Positions 24,904 to 24,993 of a stretch of 24,993 nucleotides of DNA are shown one piece after another. The DNA comes from CAYMLL01 sp964390645 (GTDB lineage Bacteria; Planctomycetota; UBA8108): the NCBI GenBank assembly GCA_964390645.1, contig CAYMLL010000080.1, forward strand, positions 1-24,993, read 5' to 3'. The translations under genes and the position numbers were made by a program. The first letter of the stretch is position 1. Each line of letters opens with the position of its first letter. The notes beneath the pieces are model-generated. The model searched no databases and had not been told where the DNA came from. It saw nothing but the letters and a program-made list of their open reading frames with translations.

Positions 24904-24993
24904 ATGGCCGGTGTCCTGACCACGTTCGGCATCGCGGCGGCGCTCGCCGTGCTCGCCGCGGGTTGCGTGCGGCCGGTCAGCGTCGACGAGCCC
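24904..24993 (+). CDS. Lipoprotein, N-terminal fragment (cut by window end)
   Basis: Only 30 codons are inside the window. AGAGGGG lies about 5 nt before the ATG at 24904, a good ribosome binding site. The product starts with a short hydrophobic signal (LTTFGIAAALAVLAAGC) with lipobox LAAG-C and lipidated Cys18, followed by VRPVSVDEP. It is an exported lipoprotein; nothing can be said of its function. Confidence 0.75.
   Translation, partial: MAGVLTTFGIAAALAVLAAGCVRPVSVDEP

Overview
The window looks like a contig from an uncultured, GC-rich member of the Planctomycetota, or a close PVC-group relative. This is inferred from gene content and was not tested with a phylogeny. The typical families are: a secreted beta-sandwich protein ending in a planctomycete-style dockerin-like tail, a Hanks-type kinase with HRDLKPAN and DWG motifs, two type I sulfatases, a PVC-type propeller/HEAT/cytochrome c protein, a PQQ-like propeller protein and a DUF1080 protein. 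A 10-base run of N at 20876-20885 shows the sequence is a scaffold with a gap. No tRNA, rRNA, CRISPR array or insertion sequence was seen.

Layout. 1-3647 (+): the 3' part of a large multidomain secreted protein, then a small membrane-anchored coiled-coil protein. 3674-7685 (-): a HEAT-like lipoprotein and a transmembrane Ser/Thr kinase with a Cache-like extracytoplasmic sensor. 7686-8121: a divergent intergenic region. 8122-9575 (+): a secreted histidine phosphatase, then a TPR protein whose lipoprotein signal peptide lies in another frame. 9632-10774 (-): a secreted thioredoxin-like protein interrupted by one in-frame TGA directly after a Cys codon. 10961-14319 (+): a sulfatase translationally coupled to a protein with two tandem beta-sandwich domains. 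14327-20570 (-): an operon of sulfatase, DUF6807/propeller/HEAT/cytochrome c fusion and short-chain dehydrogenase. 20571-20938: intergenic, with a heptamer tandem repeat and the gap. 20939-23227 (+): nucleoside hydrolase-like domain fused to a PQQ-like propeller with EF-hands. 23321-24739 (-): DUF1080 fused to an SGNH esterase. 24904-end (+): the start of a lipoprotein.

How the genes may work together. Nearly all the products carry signal peptides. Sulfatases, DUF1080, SGNH esterase, SDR, propeller/cytochrome proteins and carbohydrate-binding-like beta-sandwiches together suggest periplasmic desulfation, de-esterification and oxidation of sulfated or decorated glycans. This is a contextual inference. 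No classical glycoside hydrolase is visible.

Most interesting point. The gene at 9632-10774 appears to encode an undescribed selenoprotein. The TGA at 10520-10522 is in frame. The 15 codons after it keep the strong G/C third-position bias of the neighbours, and it falls where a thioredoxin-like active site would sit, giving Cys84-Sec85. A 37-nt hairpin starts at the TGA itself, and its apical part contains GCAGGUC, the 7-mer I recall from the E. coli fdhF SECIS loop. A conventional annotation would split it into two genes or call it a pseudogene.
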